DNA of 64,000 nucleotides from Nocardioides campestrisoli. Its GTDB lineage: Bacteria; Actinomycetota; Actinomycetes; Propionibacteriales; Nocardioidaceae. Position 1 is the first letter of the stretch; each line of letters begins with the position of its first letter. The stretch lies in NCBI RefSeq assembly GCF_013624435.2, contig NZ_CP061768.1:992001-1056000 (forward strand). Direction: 5' to 3'. The translations under genes were made by a program, and so were the position numbers. A model generated the notes under the pieces. That model was not told the DNA's origin, ran no database searches, and saw only the letters and a list, made by a program, of their open reading frames with translations. Below are positions 21,703 to 29,449 of this stretch, one piece after another.

Positions 21703-22626
21703 CTACAAGGGGTCGGTGCTCAACGACCCGCGGTGTCGCACCAGGCGCACGAGCTGCTCCCGCAGGTGCCGGATAGCGGGACTGTCGTCCATGGTGCGGC
21801 GCCACAGCATCCGCACCGTCCGGGTGGGGACCGGGTCGACCACGGGCACCGCCACCACCTCCTCGGGCAGCGGTCCGCGGCCCAGCCGGGGGACCAGGGC
21901 AACCGCGACGCCCTCCTGGACCAGCCGGACCTGGGACTCGAACTCGAACGACCAGAAGCTGACCGCCGGCAGGCGCAGGCCGGCGAACATGACCTGGAAC
22001 CAGTCGTGGCAGATGGTGCCGGGGTGGGTGCTGGCCCACGTCTCGTCCTGCAGGTCGGCGGCAGCCACCCGCTGCCGCGCGGCGAGCGGGTGGTCCCGGT
22101 GCACCAGCAGGTCGGCCACGTCGAGGCCCAGGTGCTCGTCGCGCACCCGGCTCGGCACGGGCAGCCCGACCCCCACCCAGCTGTGCACCAGCGCGAGGTC
22201 GACCTGGCCGGAGGCGACCAGTCCGACGGCCTCGGCGGGGTCGACCTCGGTGACCGTCAGGGCGAGCTCGGGCGCGCTGCACCGCAGGTCCGCGGCGAGC
22301 GGGGCGACCAGCCCGCGGACGCCGGTGGAGAACGCGGCGAGCCGCAGCGAGCCGGCGATCTCCCCGCCGTGCGCCAGCAGCGCCGACTCCAGCGACTCGA
22401 CCCGGGCCAGCACGTCGCGACCCTCCGCGACCAGCAGCCGGGCCTGCTCGGTCAGCACCACCCGGCGACCCACCCGCTCGGTGAGCGGGACGCCGGCCTG
22501 CGCCTCCAGCCGCTTGATCTGCTGGGAGACCGCGGACGGGGTGTAGCCGAGCGTGGCCGCGGCCGCGCCGACGGTGCCCTGGGCGTCCAGGGCTAGCAGG
22601 GACTGCAGGGCGACGAGGTCGATCAT
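21703..22626 (-). CDS. LysR family transcriptional regulator
   Basis: The 307-residue protein has an N-terminal winged helix-turn-helix (LLALDAQGTVGAAAATLGYT, then SAVSQQIKRLEAQAGVPLTE). The LysR substrate domain follows (GSLRLAAFSTGVRGLVAPL, VDLALVHSW, VREGVAVALVP-like segment). It is divergent from the EamA transporter at 22692 with 65 bp between starts. LysR proteins usually control a divergent neighbour, so the transporter is the likely target. No clear T-N11-A palindrome stood out. Confidence 0.9.
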   Translation of the reverse strand: MIDLVALQSLLALDAQGTVGAAAATLGYTPSAVSQQIKRLEAQAGVPLTERVGRRVVLTEQARLLVAEGRDVLARVESLESALLAHGGEIAGSLRLAAFSTGVRGLVAPLAADLRCSAPELALTVTEVDPAEAVGLVASGQVDLALVHSWVGVGLPVPSRVRDEHLGLDVADLLVHRDHPLAARQRVAAADLQDETWASTHPGTICHDWFQVMFAGLRLPAVSFWSFEFESQVRLVQEGVAVALVPRLGRGPLPEEVVAVPVVDPVPTRTVRMLWRRTMDDSPAIRHLREQLVRLVRHRGSLSTDPL

Positions 22627-22691
22627 GAAGCAACGCTACCGGGTCGAGCCCCCGATCGTGCGATGGACGTGAACGGTCGGCTCGACGGACC

Positions 22692-23645
22692 ATGGGTGAC
22701 GTGCCCCTCAAGGACTCCCTGCTCGCCACCCTCGTCGCCGTCATCTGGGGCGTCAACTTCGTCGTCATCGATGCCGGCCTCGACGACGACATGCCGCCGC
22801 TGCTCTTCGCCGCGCTGCGGTTCGCCGTGGTCTCACTCGCAGTCGTGGTGGTCGCCCGGCCGGCCGTCGCGTTCCGCCAGGTGGCGCTGGTCGGGCTCTT
22901 CATGAGCGTGGGCCAGTTCGGGCTGCTCTACTCCGCCCTGGCGATGGGGATGCCGCCGGGCCTGGCCTCGCTGGTGCTCCAGGCGCAGGTGGTGCTCACC
23001 GTCGTCTTCGCGGCGGTCCGGCTCGCCGAACGGCCGACCGGCGCGCAGGTCGTCGGCGTCGTGCTCGGCGCGGTCGGCCTGGGCGTCGTCGCCCTCGGCC
23101 GGAGCGCCGCCACCCCCCTGCTGGCGCTGCTGGTCACCGTGGCCGCCGCGGCCTCCTGGGCGTGCGGCAACGTGGTGGCCCGCCGGGCGGGTGCCGCCTC
23201 CGGGTTCGGGCTGACGGTGTGGTCGGCCACCGTGGTGCCGGTCCCGCTGCTGGTGCTCAGCCTGCTCCTCGACGGGCCCGCCGAGGTCGGGCATGCCCTG
23301 ACCTCGCTGTCGCTCGCGGCGGTGCTCTCCACGGCGTACACCGCGGTGCTCGCCTCGTGGGTCGGCTACGGCATCTGGAACTCGCTGCTGGCCCGGCACC
23401 GCACGTCGGCGGTGGTCCCGTTCACGCTGCTGGTGCCGCTGGTCGGGATGGTCTCGGCCTGGCTGGTGCTGGAGGAGGTGCCGAACGCGGCCGAGGCCGG
23501 CGGCGGGGTCGTCCTGCTGCTGGGGGTGGCCACCGCCGCGCTCGGCCGGTTCGGCCCGGGCGGGCGCCCGGGGCCTCAGCCCGCCTCCGCTGCGTACAGT
23601 GCAGCTGTGGAGGAGCGCGTGGACGCCGTGCCCGGACGGCGGTGA
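22692..23645 (+). CDS. EamA/DMT family transporter
   Basis: The 317-residue protein has ten membrane segments in two five-segment halves, the drug/metabolite transporter layout. The first half has [18 protein letters not shown] and [14 protein letters not shown]; the second has [20 protein letters not shown] and [20 protein letters not shown]. Export of an amino acid or related metabolite is typical. ATG 22692 is 65 bp from the divergent LysR start. The stop overlaps the start of the uracil-DNA glycosylase gene (GTGA). Confidence 0.88.
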   Translation: MGDVPLKDSLLATLVAVIWGVNFVVIDAGLDDDMPPLLFAALRFAVVSLAVVVVARPAVAFRQVALVGLFMSVGQFGLLYSALAMGMPPGLASLVLQAQVVLTVVFAAVRLAERPTGAQVVGVVLGAVGLGVVALGRSAATPLLALLVTVAAAASWACGNVVARRAGAASGFGLTVWSATVVPVPLLVLSLLLDGPAEVGHALTSLSLAAVLSTAYTAVLASWVGYGIWNSLLARHRTSAVVPFTLLVPLVGMVSAWLVLEEVPNAAEAGGGVVLLLGVATAALGRFGPGGRPGPQPASAAYSAAVEERVDAVPGRR

Positions 23646-24478
23646 GGCACCCGGTCACCGGCCAGGAGTTCGACTCCCCGGTGCCCCCGGGCACCGGCTG
23701 GCCCGACGACCCCGCGCAGCCCGGCACCGAGGTCGCGCACGACGCGGACGACGTACGCCGGCTCGCCGGCACCGAGCGGCTCGACGAGCTCGACGCCCGG
23801 GTCAGCGTCTGCTCGGCCTGCCCCCGGCTGGTCGCCTGGCGCGAGGAGGTCGCGCACACCAAGCGGGCCTCGTTCGCCGACCAGCCCTACTGGGGCCGGC
23901 CGATCGCCGGCTGGGGCGACCCCGAGCCCGGGGTGCTCATCGTCGGGCTGGCGCCGGCCGCCAACGGGGGCAACCGCACCGGCCGCATCTTCACCGGCGA
24001 CAGCTCGGGCGACTGGCTCTTCGCCAGCCTGCACCGGGTCGGCCTGGCCGCGCAGGCCACGTCGGTGCACGCCGGCGACGGGCAGCGGCTGCTGGGCGCC
24101 CGGATGGTCGCCACCGTCCGCTGCGCTCCGCCGGCCAACAAGCCGACGCCGACCGAGCGCGACACCTGCGCGCCGTGGATCAACCAGGAGATCGCCGTGG
24201 TGCGTCCGCACCTGCGGGCGGTGGTGGCGCTGGGGGCCTACGGGTGGGACGGCGCCCTGCGCGCGCTGCGTGGCGCCGGGGTCGCCGTGCCCTCGCCCAA
24301 GCCCAAGTTCGGCCACGGCATCGAGGTGCCGCTCGACGGGCTCACCCTGCTGGGCTGCTACCACCCCTCGCAGCACAACACCTTCACCGGACGCCTCACG
24401 CCGGCGATGCTCGACGAGGTGCTGGGCCGTGCCCGCGACCTGGCCGGGCTGGGTCACCGGCCGGACACCGAGGGGTGA
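23642..24478 (+). CDS. Uracil-DNA glycosylase, family 5 (UdgB-like)
   Basis: The 278-residue enzyme has the Fe-S cluster UDG features. [20 protein letters not shown] near residue 59 provides two Cys. Motif A is [19 protein letters not shown] near 103, where family 5 lacks the catalytic Asp/Asn of families 1 and 4. [14 protein letters not shown] near 160 adds a Cys, and motif B is [14 protein letters not shown] near 240. It removes uracil and deaminated bases in base-excision repair. GTG 23642 overlaps the EamA stop. Confidence 0.92.
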   Translation: MRHPVTGQEFDSPVPPGTGWPDDPAQPGTEVAHDADDVRRLAGTERLDELDARVSVCSACPRLVAWREEVAHTKRASFADQPYWGRPIAGWGDPEPGVLIVGLAPAANGGNRTGRIFTGDSSGDWLFASLHRVGLAAQATSVHAGDGQRLLGARMVATVRCAPPANKPTPTERDTCAPWINQEIAVVRPHLRAVVALGAYGWDGALRALRGAGVAVPSPKPKFGHGIEVPLDGLTLLGCYHPSQHNTFTGRLTPAMLDEVLGRARDLAGLGHRPDTEG

Positions 24479-24493
24479 GGCCGGTGGGTAAGA

Positions 24494-25033
24494 ATGGCGT
24501 CCATGACTGACGCAGGGACGCTGCACGCCATCACCGTGGTGGGCCACGACCGCCCGGGGATCATCGCCGAGACCACCGACCGGCTGGCCGCGCTGGGCCT
24601 CAACATCGAGGACACCTCGATGACCCTGCTGCGGGGCCACTTCGCGATGACGCTGGTCTGCGCCGGCTCCGCCTCGGACACCGAGCTGGAGGGCGCCCTG
24701 GCGCCGCTGGCCGAGGACGGCACCCTGACGGTGACCGTGCGCGAGGTCCCGCGTGAGCAGTCCCCCTACGAGACCGCCTCGGCCTGGGTGCTGACGGTGC
24801 ACGGCGGCGACCGGCCCGGCATCGTCTCCCGGATCGCGGCCGAGGTGGCCCGCGTCGGCGGCAACATCACCGATCTGACCACCCGCCTGTCCGGCGACCT
24901 CTACCTCCTCCTCGCCGAGGTGGCCCTGCCCGCCGACGCCGACGTCGAGGGGCTCGAGCGCGCGGTCAAGGACGCCGCCGAGGCGCTCGGCGTGGGCGCC
25001 TCCCTGCGGCCCGCGGAGGCCGACGAGCTGTGA
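24494..25033 (+). CDS. Tandem ACT-domain protein (GcvR-like)
   Basis: The 179-residue protein consists of two ACT domains: HAITVVGHDRPGIIAETTDR at about 9-28 and AWVLTVHGGDRPGIVSRIAA at about 95-114. The pair is typical of the glycine-cleavage repressor GcvR and of actinobacterial amino-acid sensors. It has no DNA-binding domain, so any control would be indirect. Two in-frame starts exist (24494 and 24503); the second removes three residues. The stop overlaps the peptide deformylase start. Confidence 0.85.
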   Translation: MASMTDAGTLHAITVVGHDRPGIIAETTDRLAALGLNIEDTSMTLLRGHFAMTLVCAGSASDTELEGALAPLAEDGTLTVTVREVPREQSPYETASAWVLTVHGGDRPGIVSRIAAEVARVGGNITDLTTRLSGDLYLLLAEVALPADADVEGLERAVKDAAEALGVGASLRPAEADEL

Positions 25034-25590
25034 GCGGGACCAACGACCGGCTCGTCTCCTGGACCGAGGACGAGCTGGGGGTGACCGGGCGCGTCCTGGA
25101 CGTCGTACGCGCTCCCGCCGCGGTGCTGTCCACCGACGGCGTCCGGGTGGACCCCACCGCCCCCGAGGTCGTCCAGCTCGCCGCCGACCTGGTGGCGACC
25201 ATGCGGGTCTCGCCCGGCTGCGTCGGCCTGGCCGCGCCCCAGGTCGGGGTGGGCAGCAAGGTCTTCTGCGTCGATGTCACCGACCACCCCAAGACCCGCA
25301 CCGGCCACGGCACGTTCGTGCTCTGCAACGCCGAGGTCGTCGAGGCCACCCGCAAGGAGAAGGCGCGCGAGGGGTGCATGAGCGTCCCGGACCTGACCGG
25401 CGACGTGAAGCGCGGCTCGCGGGTGCTGGTGCGCGGGCAGCTGCCGGGGACCGGCGAGGAGATCGAGGTGCGCACCGACGGGTTCGAGGCGCGCTGCCTC
25501 CAGCACGAGATCGACCACTGCGACGGCCTGCTCTTCCTCGACCGGGTGGCCGGAGCCCACGCCGTCTACGCTCGCCAGACCTACCTCTGA
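25030..25590 (+). CDS. def: Peptide deformylase
   Basis: The 186-residue enzyme has all three PDF motifs: GCVGLAAPQVGV near residue 62, EGCMSVPD near 114 with the metal-binding Cys, and QHEIDHCDGLLF near 157 with the HExxH-type histidines and glutamate. It removes the formyl group from new proteins in the cytosol. Motif 2 reads EGCMS where EGCLS is usual. GTG 25030 overlaps the preceding stop. A tRNA gene follows 13 bp after the stop. Confidence 0.93.
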   Translation: MSGTNDRLVSWTEDELGVTGRVLDVVRAPAAVLSTDGVRVDPTAPEVVQLAADLVATMRVSPGCVGLAAPQVGVGSKVFCVDVTDHPKTRTGHGTFVLCNAEVVEATRKEKAREGCMSVPDLTGDVKRGSRVLVRGQLPGTGEEIEVRTDGFEARCLQHEIDHCDGLLFLDRVAGAHAVYARQTYL

Positions 25591-25603
25591 GCCTCCGGGC
25601 TCG

Positions 25604-25676
25604 GCCCCCGTATCCCAATGGCAGAGGAAGCCGCCTTAAAAGCGGCACAGTCTGGGTTCGAGTCCCAGCGGGGGCA
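25604..25676 (+). tRNA. tRNA with UAA anticodon and short variable loop (Leu-type decoding)
   Basis: A 73-nt cloverleaf folds perfectly. The acceptor is GCCCCCG/CGGGGGC, the D-arm TCC/GGA has A14 and GG18-19, the anticodon stem is GCCGC/GCGGC with loop CTTAAAA (anticodon TAA at 25637-25639), the variable loop is five nucleotides, and the T-arm is CTGGG-TTCGAGT-CCCAG. The discriminator is A; CCA is not encoded. UAA reads leucine UUA codons, but bacterial tRNA-Leu normally has a long variable arm, so its aminoacylation and use are uncertain. Confidence 0.88.
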
Positions 25677-25799
25677 CCGAAATGCGGGAACACCGCGCCC
25701 TCGTCACACGTTCTCATGGTGCCGCCTGCGTACAGTGGGCGTCACGACGTCGGCGCGGTCAGGGAGATCGCGCCTCCCGGCCTCCAAGGAGAGACCAAC

Positions 25800-26645
25800 A
25801 TGAAGAGCAGCAACCCGGTGTTCGCGCGATCGGCCGAGTTCAACGGGCAGTCGAACGCGCACGGCACCCAGACCTACCCCGGCTACGGCCAGGACCAGGA
25901 CTACGGCGACCCGTCGACCTGGGGCACGGGGCTGCCCACCCAGGCGCCCGCCCGCCGGATGACGATCGACTCGGTGGTCCAGAAGACCGCCGCCACGCTC
26001 GGCGTCGTCATCGTCACCGCGTTCATCACCTGGTGGTGGACCGGCGACCTGTCCGGCACGGTCACCCAGGAGCAGATGAGCCGCATCATGACCGCGGTCA
26101 TGGTCGGCTCGCTCGGCGCCTTCGCCCTGTCGATGGTCAACTCGTTCAAGAAGGTCATCAGCCCCGCGCTGGTGCTCGCCTTCGCCGCCCTCGAGGGTGT
26201 CGCCCTCGGCGGCCTGAGCAAGCTGTTCGACGCGCAGTTCGGTGACGGCATCGTCTCCGGCGCGGTCTTCGGCACCTTCGCCGCGTTCGCCGGCACCCTG
26301 GCGGCGTACAAGTTCCTCGGCATCAAGGTCGGCGACAAGTTCCGCAAGGGCGTCATGGCCGCCGTCTTCGGCATGGTCGGCCTCGGTCTGCTCTCGCTGG
26401 TGCTCAGCTTCGCCGGCGTCAACACCGGCCTCTTCGGCTTCGGTGCCCTCGGCCTGCTGATGTCGGTCGTCGGCCTGGTGCTCGGTGTGTTCATGCTGAT
26501 CCTCGACTTCGACTTCGTCGAGCAGGGCGTCGCCGCCGGTCTCGACGAGCGCGAGTCGTGGCGTGCCGCCTTCGGGCTGACCGTCTCGCTGGTCTGGATC
26601 TACACCAACCTGCTGCGCATCCTGGCGATCTTCGGCCAGGACTGA
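25800..26645 (+). CDS. Bax inhibitor-1/YccA family membrane protein
   Basis: The 281-residue protein has a Gly/Tyr/Gln-rich cytoplasmic start of about 60 residues (QTYPGYGQDQDYGDPSTWG) and then seven membrane segments. Family features are LAFAALEGVALGGLSKLFD in the middle, ILDFDFVEQGVAAGLDERES and a C-terminal SLVWIYTNLLRILAIF; the two Asp of the last loop form the conserved pore/pH-sensing pair. Function in bacteria is unclear, possibly a calcium leak or protease regulator. ATG 25800 has AAGGAGAG upstream. A strong hairpin follows the stop. Confidence 0.9.
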   Translation: MKSSNPVFARSAEFNGQSNAHGTQTYPGYGQDQDYGDPSTWGTGLPTQAPARRMTIDSVVQKTAATLGVVIVTAFITWWWTGDLSGTVTQEQMSRIMTAVMVGSLGAFALSMVNSFKKVISPALVLAFAALEGVALGGLSKLFDAQFGDGIVSGAVFGTFAAFAGTLAAYKFLGIKVGDKFRKGVMAAVFGMVGLGLLSLVLSFAGVNTGLFGFGALGLLMSVVGLVLGVFMLILDFDFVEQGVAAGLDERESWRAAFGLTVSLVWIYTNLLRILAIFGQD

Positions 26646-26665
26646 TCGCACCAGCAGTCTCCGCG

Positions 26666-26693
26666 CAGGGCCCCGGGTCTTCCCGGGGCCCTG
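26666..26693 (+). terminator. Rho-independent-type hairpin after the Bax-inhibitor-like gene
   Basis: Twelve perfect base pairs (CAGGGCCCCGGG / CCCGGGGCCCTG) close a TCTT loop 20 bp after the stop. Only a weak T-rich stretch follows, usual for high-GC hosts. Confidence 0.8.
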
Positions 26694-26731
26694 TGGCATT
26701 TCAGGGGCATGTGTGCCCGCCCCCGCCCCCA

Positions 26732-26823
26732 CCCCCGCCAGCCCCCTGTAACGCGCTGTTCAACATGCTCCACGGCCCCACTGGCGGGGGATGGGAGTGC
26801 GTTGAACAGCGCGTTACAGGGGG
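26732..26823. repeat. Overlapping inverted repeats in a convergent intergenic region
   Basis: A perfect 23-bp inverted repeat pairs 26742-26764 with 26801-26823; its inner part reads GTAACGCGCTGTTCAAC. The 36-bp loop and left flank contain a second perfect 10-bp inverted repeat (CCCCCGCCAG 26732-26741 with CTGGCGGGGG 26781-26790). The two interleave, so they cannot form together as RNA. It lies between the stops of the Bax-inhibitor-like gene and the SGNH hydrolase. It may be a terminator for the SGNH gene, a REP-like element or a protein-binding site. Confidence 0.75.
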
Positions 26824-26863
26824 GCAGTGCGGCAAGGGGTGGTGCGGGGACGGGGCGGCCCCG

Positions 26864-27940
26864 TCAGTCGACGACGTCGGCGGACCTGGCCGGCTCGCCC
26901 TGCTCCTCGCCATGCTGGTGCTCGCGGTCCTCGTGCTGGTCCTCGTGCTCCTCGGGGGTCTCCGTCTGGGTGCTGGTACGGCGGGCGCGGCGCCGCAGCT
27001 CGACCCACCGGCCGCGCAGGCCGCGCTGGGAGCCGGCGACCTCGGTGCCGTCCAGCTCGGTGCCGGTGTGGCGCGCTGCCTCGACGGCGGCGGTGGCTAC
27101 CGGCATGACGCGCTCGCCGCGGTGGGCCTCGGGCCGCATCTCCTCCTCCGGCACGAGCCCCAGCGCCGCGAGCGTGGAGGGGAGCAGGACCCCGGCCACG
27201 GAGCGGTAGCCCTCTGCCGAGGGGTGGAACTGGTCGGGGCCGAAGAAGAGGGCGGGCGCGGCGTCGAACTCGTGACCGAGCGCCTTGGCGAGCGAGACGC
27301 TGCGACCGCCCTCGGCCACGACCGCGATCGACTGCGCAGCGGCCAGGCGGCGGGACCACTCGCGAGCCACCTGCTTGAGCGGCGGGGGGATCGGCCGGAC
27401 CGTGCCGAGGTCGGGGCAGGTGCCCACCAGCACCTCGGTGCCGGCCTCGCGCAGCCGGCGTACGGCCTCGGCGAGGTGGCGCACGGACGCGGACGGCGAC
27501 ACGGTGTGGGTGACGTCGTTGGCGCCGACCATGATCACCGCGACGTCCGGCTCGCTCGGCAGCACCCGGTCGACCTGCTGGTCCAGGTCCGCGGACTTCG
27601 CCCCCACGACGGCGACGGAACGCAGGTGCACCCGCCGGTCGGCCTCCACTGCCACGCCGGAGGCCAGGTGGGCGCCCGGGGTGTCCTCGACGGTGTGCAC
27701 GCCGTACCCGGCGGCGCTGGAGTCGCCGAGCAGGGCGATCCGCAGCGCAGGGCCGGGGCGTCCGCGCCCGTACCAGCCGGTGGCGTCCGGGGGAGCGCCG
27801 GTGGTGTTGCCGATGGCGCGCCGGGCGACCCGGGCCTCCAGGGTGAGCAGGCCGTAGATGCCCCCGCCGAGCAGGGAGAGTCCCCCTCCACCGAAGAGTG
27901 CGGCGGAGGCGAGCTTGCGTGCGGCGGCTGCTTTACCCAC
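26864..27940 (-). CDS. Membrane-anchored SGNH/GDSL hydrolase with His/Glu-rich tail
   Basis: The 358-residue protein has an N-terminal hydrophobic segment (about 10-33) and then the SGNH fold: block I IALLGDSSAAGYGV near residue 68 (nucleophile Ser), block III VIMVGANDVTHT near 135, and the catalytic DQFHPSAEGY near 238. It is probably an esterase or lipase acting outside the membrane. The last 40 residues are low-complexity and charged, with EEHEDQHEDREHQHGEEQGE. It starts at GTG 27940, divergent from cbs by 53 bp. Confidence 0.85.
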   Translation of the reverse strand: MGKAAAARKLASAALFGGGGLSLLGGGIYGLLTLEARVARRAIGNTTGAPPDATGWYGRGRPGPALRIALLGDSSAAGYGVHTVEDTPGAHLASGVAVEADRRVHLRSVAVVGAKSADLDQQVDRVLPSEPDVAVIMVGANDVTHTVSPSASVRHLAEAVRRLREAGTEVLVGTCPDLGTVRPIPPPLKQVAREWSRRLAAAQSIAVVAEGGRSVSLAKALGHEFDAAPALFFGPDQFHPSAEGYRSVAGVLLPSTLAALGLVPEEEMRPEAHRGERVMPVATAAVEAARHTGTELDGTEVAGSQRGLRGRWVELRRRARRTSTQTETPEEHEDQHEDREHQHGEEQGEPARSADVVD

Positions 27941-27993
27941 GCACCCACCCTAGTGAGTTCACGGTTGTCCATCAGGCGGACTAGATTGTTCGG

Positions 27994-29406
27994 ATGCAGT
28001 ACGTGAACTCCCTCCTTGACCTGATCGGCAACACCCCGCTGATGCGGCTCTCGACCTCGCTGGGTCCCGAGCTGCAGGTCGAGCGCGGCCAGGACAGCCC
28101 CGGCCCGCTGGTGCTGGCCAAGATCGAGTACCTCAACCCGGGCGGCTCGGTGAAGGACCGCATCGCCACCCGGATGATCGAGGCGGCCGAGGCCTCCGGC
28201 GAGCTCAAGCCCGGCGGCACCATCGTCGAGCCCACCTCGGGCAACACCGGCGTGGGCCTGGCCATGGTCGCCCAGGAGAAGGGCTACAAGTGCGTCTTCG
28301 TCTGCCCCGACAAGGTCAGCGAGGACAAGCGCAACGTGCTCAAGGCGTACGGCGCCGAGGTCGTGGTCTGCCCGACCGCGGTGGCCCCGGAGCACCCGGA
28401 CTCGTACTACAACGTGAGTGACCGGCTCGCCTCGCAGCCGGGCGCCTGGAAGCCCGACCAGTACTCCAACCCGCACAACCCGCGCTCCCACTACGAGACC
28501 ACCGGTCCGGAGATCTGGGAGCAGACCGAGGGGCGGATCACTCACTTCGTCACCGGCGTCGGCACCGGCGGCACGATCAGCGGCATCGGGCGCTACCTCA
28601 AGGAGCGTAATCCCGACATCCAGGTCGTCGGCGCGGACCCGGCCGGCTCGGTCTACTCCGGTGGCACCGGCCGCCCCTACCTGGTCGAGGGTGTCGGAGA
28701 GGACTTCTGGCCCGAGACCTACGACAAGTCGGTCGCCGACCGGATCATCGAGGTCTCTGACGCCGACTCCTTCGCCTTCACCCGGCGCCTGGCCCGGCAG
28801 GAGGCGCTGCTGGTCGGCGGCTCGTCGGGGATGGCCGCCTTCGCCGCCAAGCAGCTGGCCGTCGAGCTGGCCGAGCAGGGACGTGACGACGCGGTGATCG
28901 TGGTGCTGCTGCCGGACTCCGGCCGCGGCTACCTGACCAAGGTCTTCAACGACTCGTGGCTGGGCCAGTACGGCTTCGCCACCGAGGCCGCCGAGAGCGA
29001 CACCCTCACGGTGGGCGAAGTGCTGCGCGGCAAGACCGGCGCGCTGCCCGCGCTGGTGCACACCCACCCGGCCGAGACGATCGCCGAGGCGGTGCACATC
29101 CTCCAGGAGTACGGCGTCTCCCAGATGCCCGTGGTCCGCGCGGAGCCGCCGATCGTGGCCGCCGAGGTCGCCGGCTCGGTCTCCGAGCGGGCGCTGCTGG
29201 ACGCGCTCTTCACCGGCCAGGCCAAACTCACCGACCCGGTCGAGGACCACATGTCCGAGCCGCTGCCGACGATCGGCTCCACCGAGCCGGCCCGCGAGGC
29301 GGTGCACCTGGTGGAGAAGGCGGACGCCGTGCTGGTGCACGAGGACGGCAAGCCCGTGGGCGTGGTGACCCGGCACGACCTGCTCGCGGTGCTCGCCCGC
29401 AGCTGA
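27994..29406 (+). CDS. cbs: Cystathionine beta-synthase
   Basis: The 470-residue protein joins a PLP-dependent fold-type II domain to two C-terminal CBS domains. NPGGSVKDRIATRM near residue 50 holds the PLP lysine, EPTSGNTGVGLAM near 78 binds the substrate, and GVGTGGTISGIGRYL near 190 binds the PLP phosphate. The CBS pair spans about 345-465 (QEYGVSQMPVVRA, VLVHEDGKPVGVVTRHDLLA). It condenses serine and homocysteine to cystathionine in reverse transsulfuration. There is no N-terminal heme domain. A terminator-like hairpin follows. Confidence 0.93.
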   Translation: MQYVNSLLDLIGNTPLMRLSTSLGPELQVERGQDSPGPLVLAKIEYLNPGGSVKDRIATRMIEAAEASGELKPGGTIVEPTSGNTGVGLAMVAQEKGYKCVFVCPDKVSEDKRNVLKAYGAEVVVCPTAVAPEHPDSYYNVSDRLASQPGAWKPDQYSNPHNPRSHYETTGPEIWEQTEGRITHFVTGVGTGGTISGIGRYLKERNPDIQVVGADPAGSVYSGGTGRPYLVEGVGEDFWPETYDKSVADRIIEVSDADSFAFTRRLARQEALLVGGSSGMAAFAAKQLAVELAEQGRDDAVIVVLLPDSGRGYLTKVFNDSWLGQYGFATEAAESDTLTVGEVLRGKTGALPALVHTHPAETIAEAVHILQEYGVSQMPVVRAEPPIVAAEVAGSVSERALLDALFTGQAKLTDPVEDHMSEPLPTIGSTEPAREAVHLVEKADAVLVHEDGKPVGVVTRHDLLAVLARS

Positions 29407-29418
29407 CCGCTCCGCCGA

Positions 29419-29440
29419 CCCCGGCCCGGTCGGGCCGGGG
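29419..29440. terminator. GC hairpin between convergent cbs and histidine kinase genes
   Basis: A perfect 9-bp stem (CCCCGGCCC / GGGCCGGGG) with a GGTC loop lies 13 bp after the cbs stop and 10 bp before the end of the convergent kinase gene. It could terminate from both sides. No T tract is present. Confidence 0.6.
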
Positions 29441-29449
29441 CTGCCGGGC

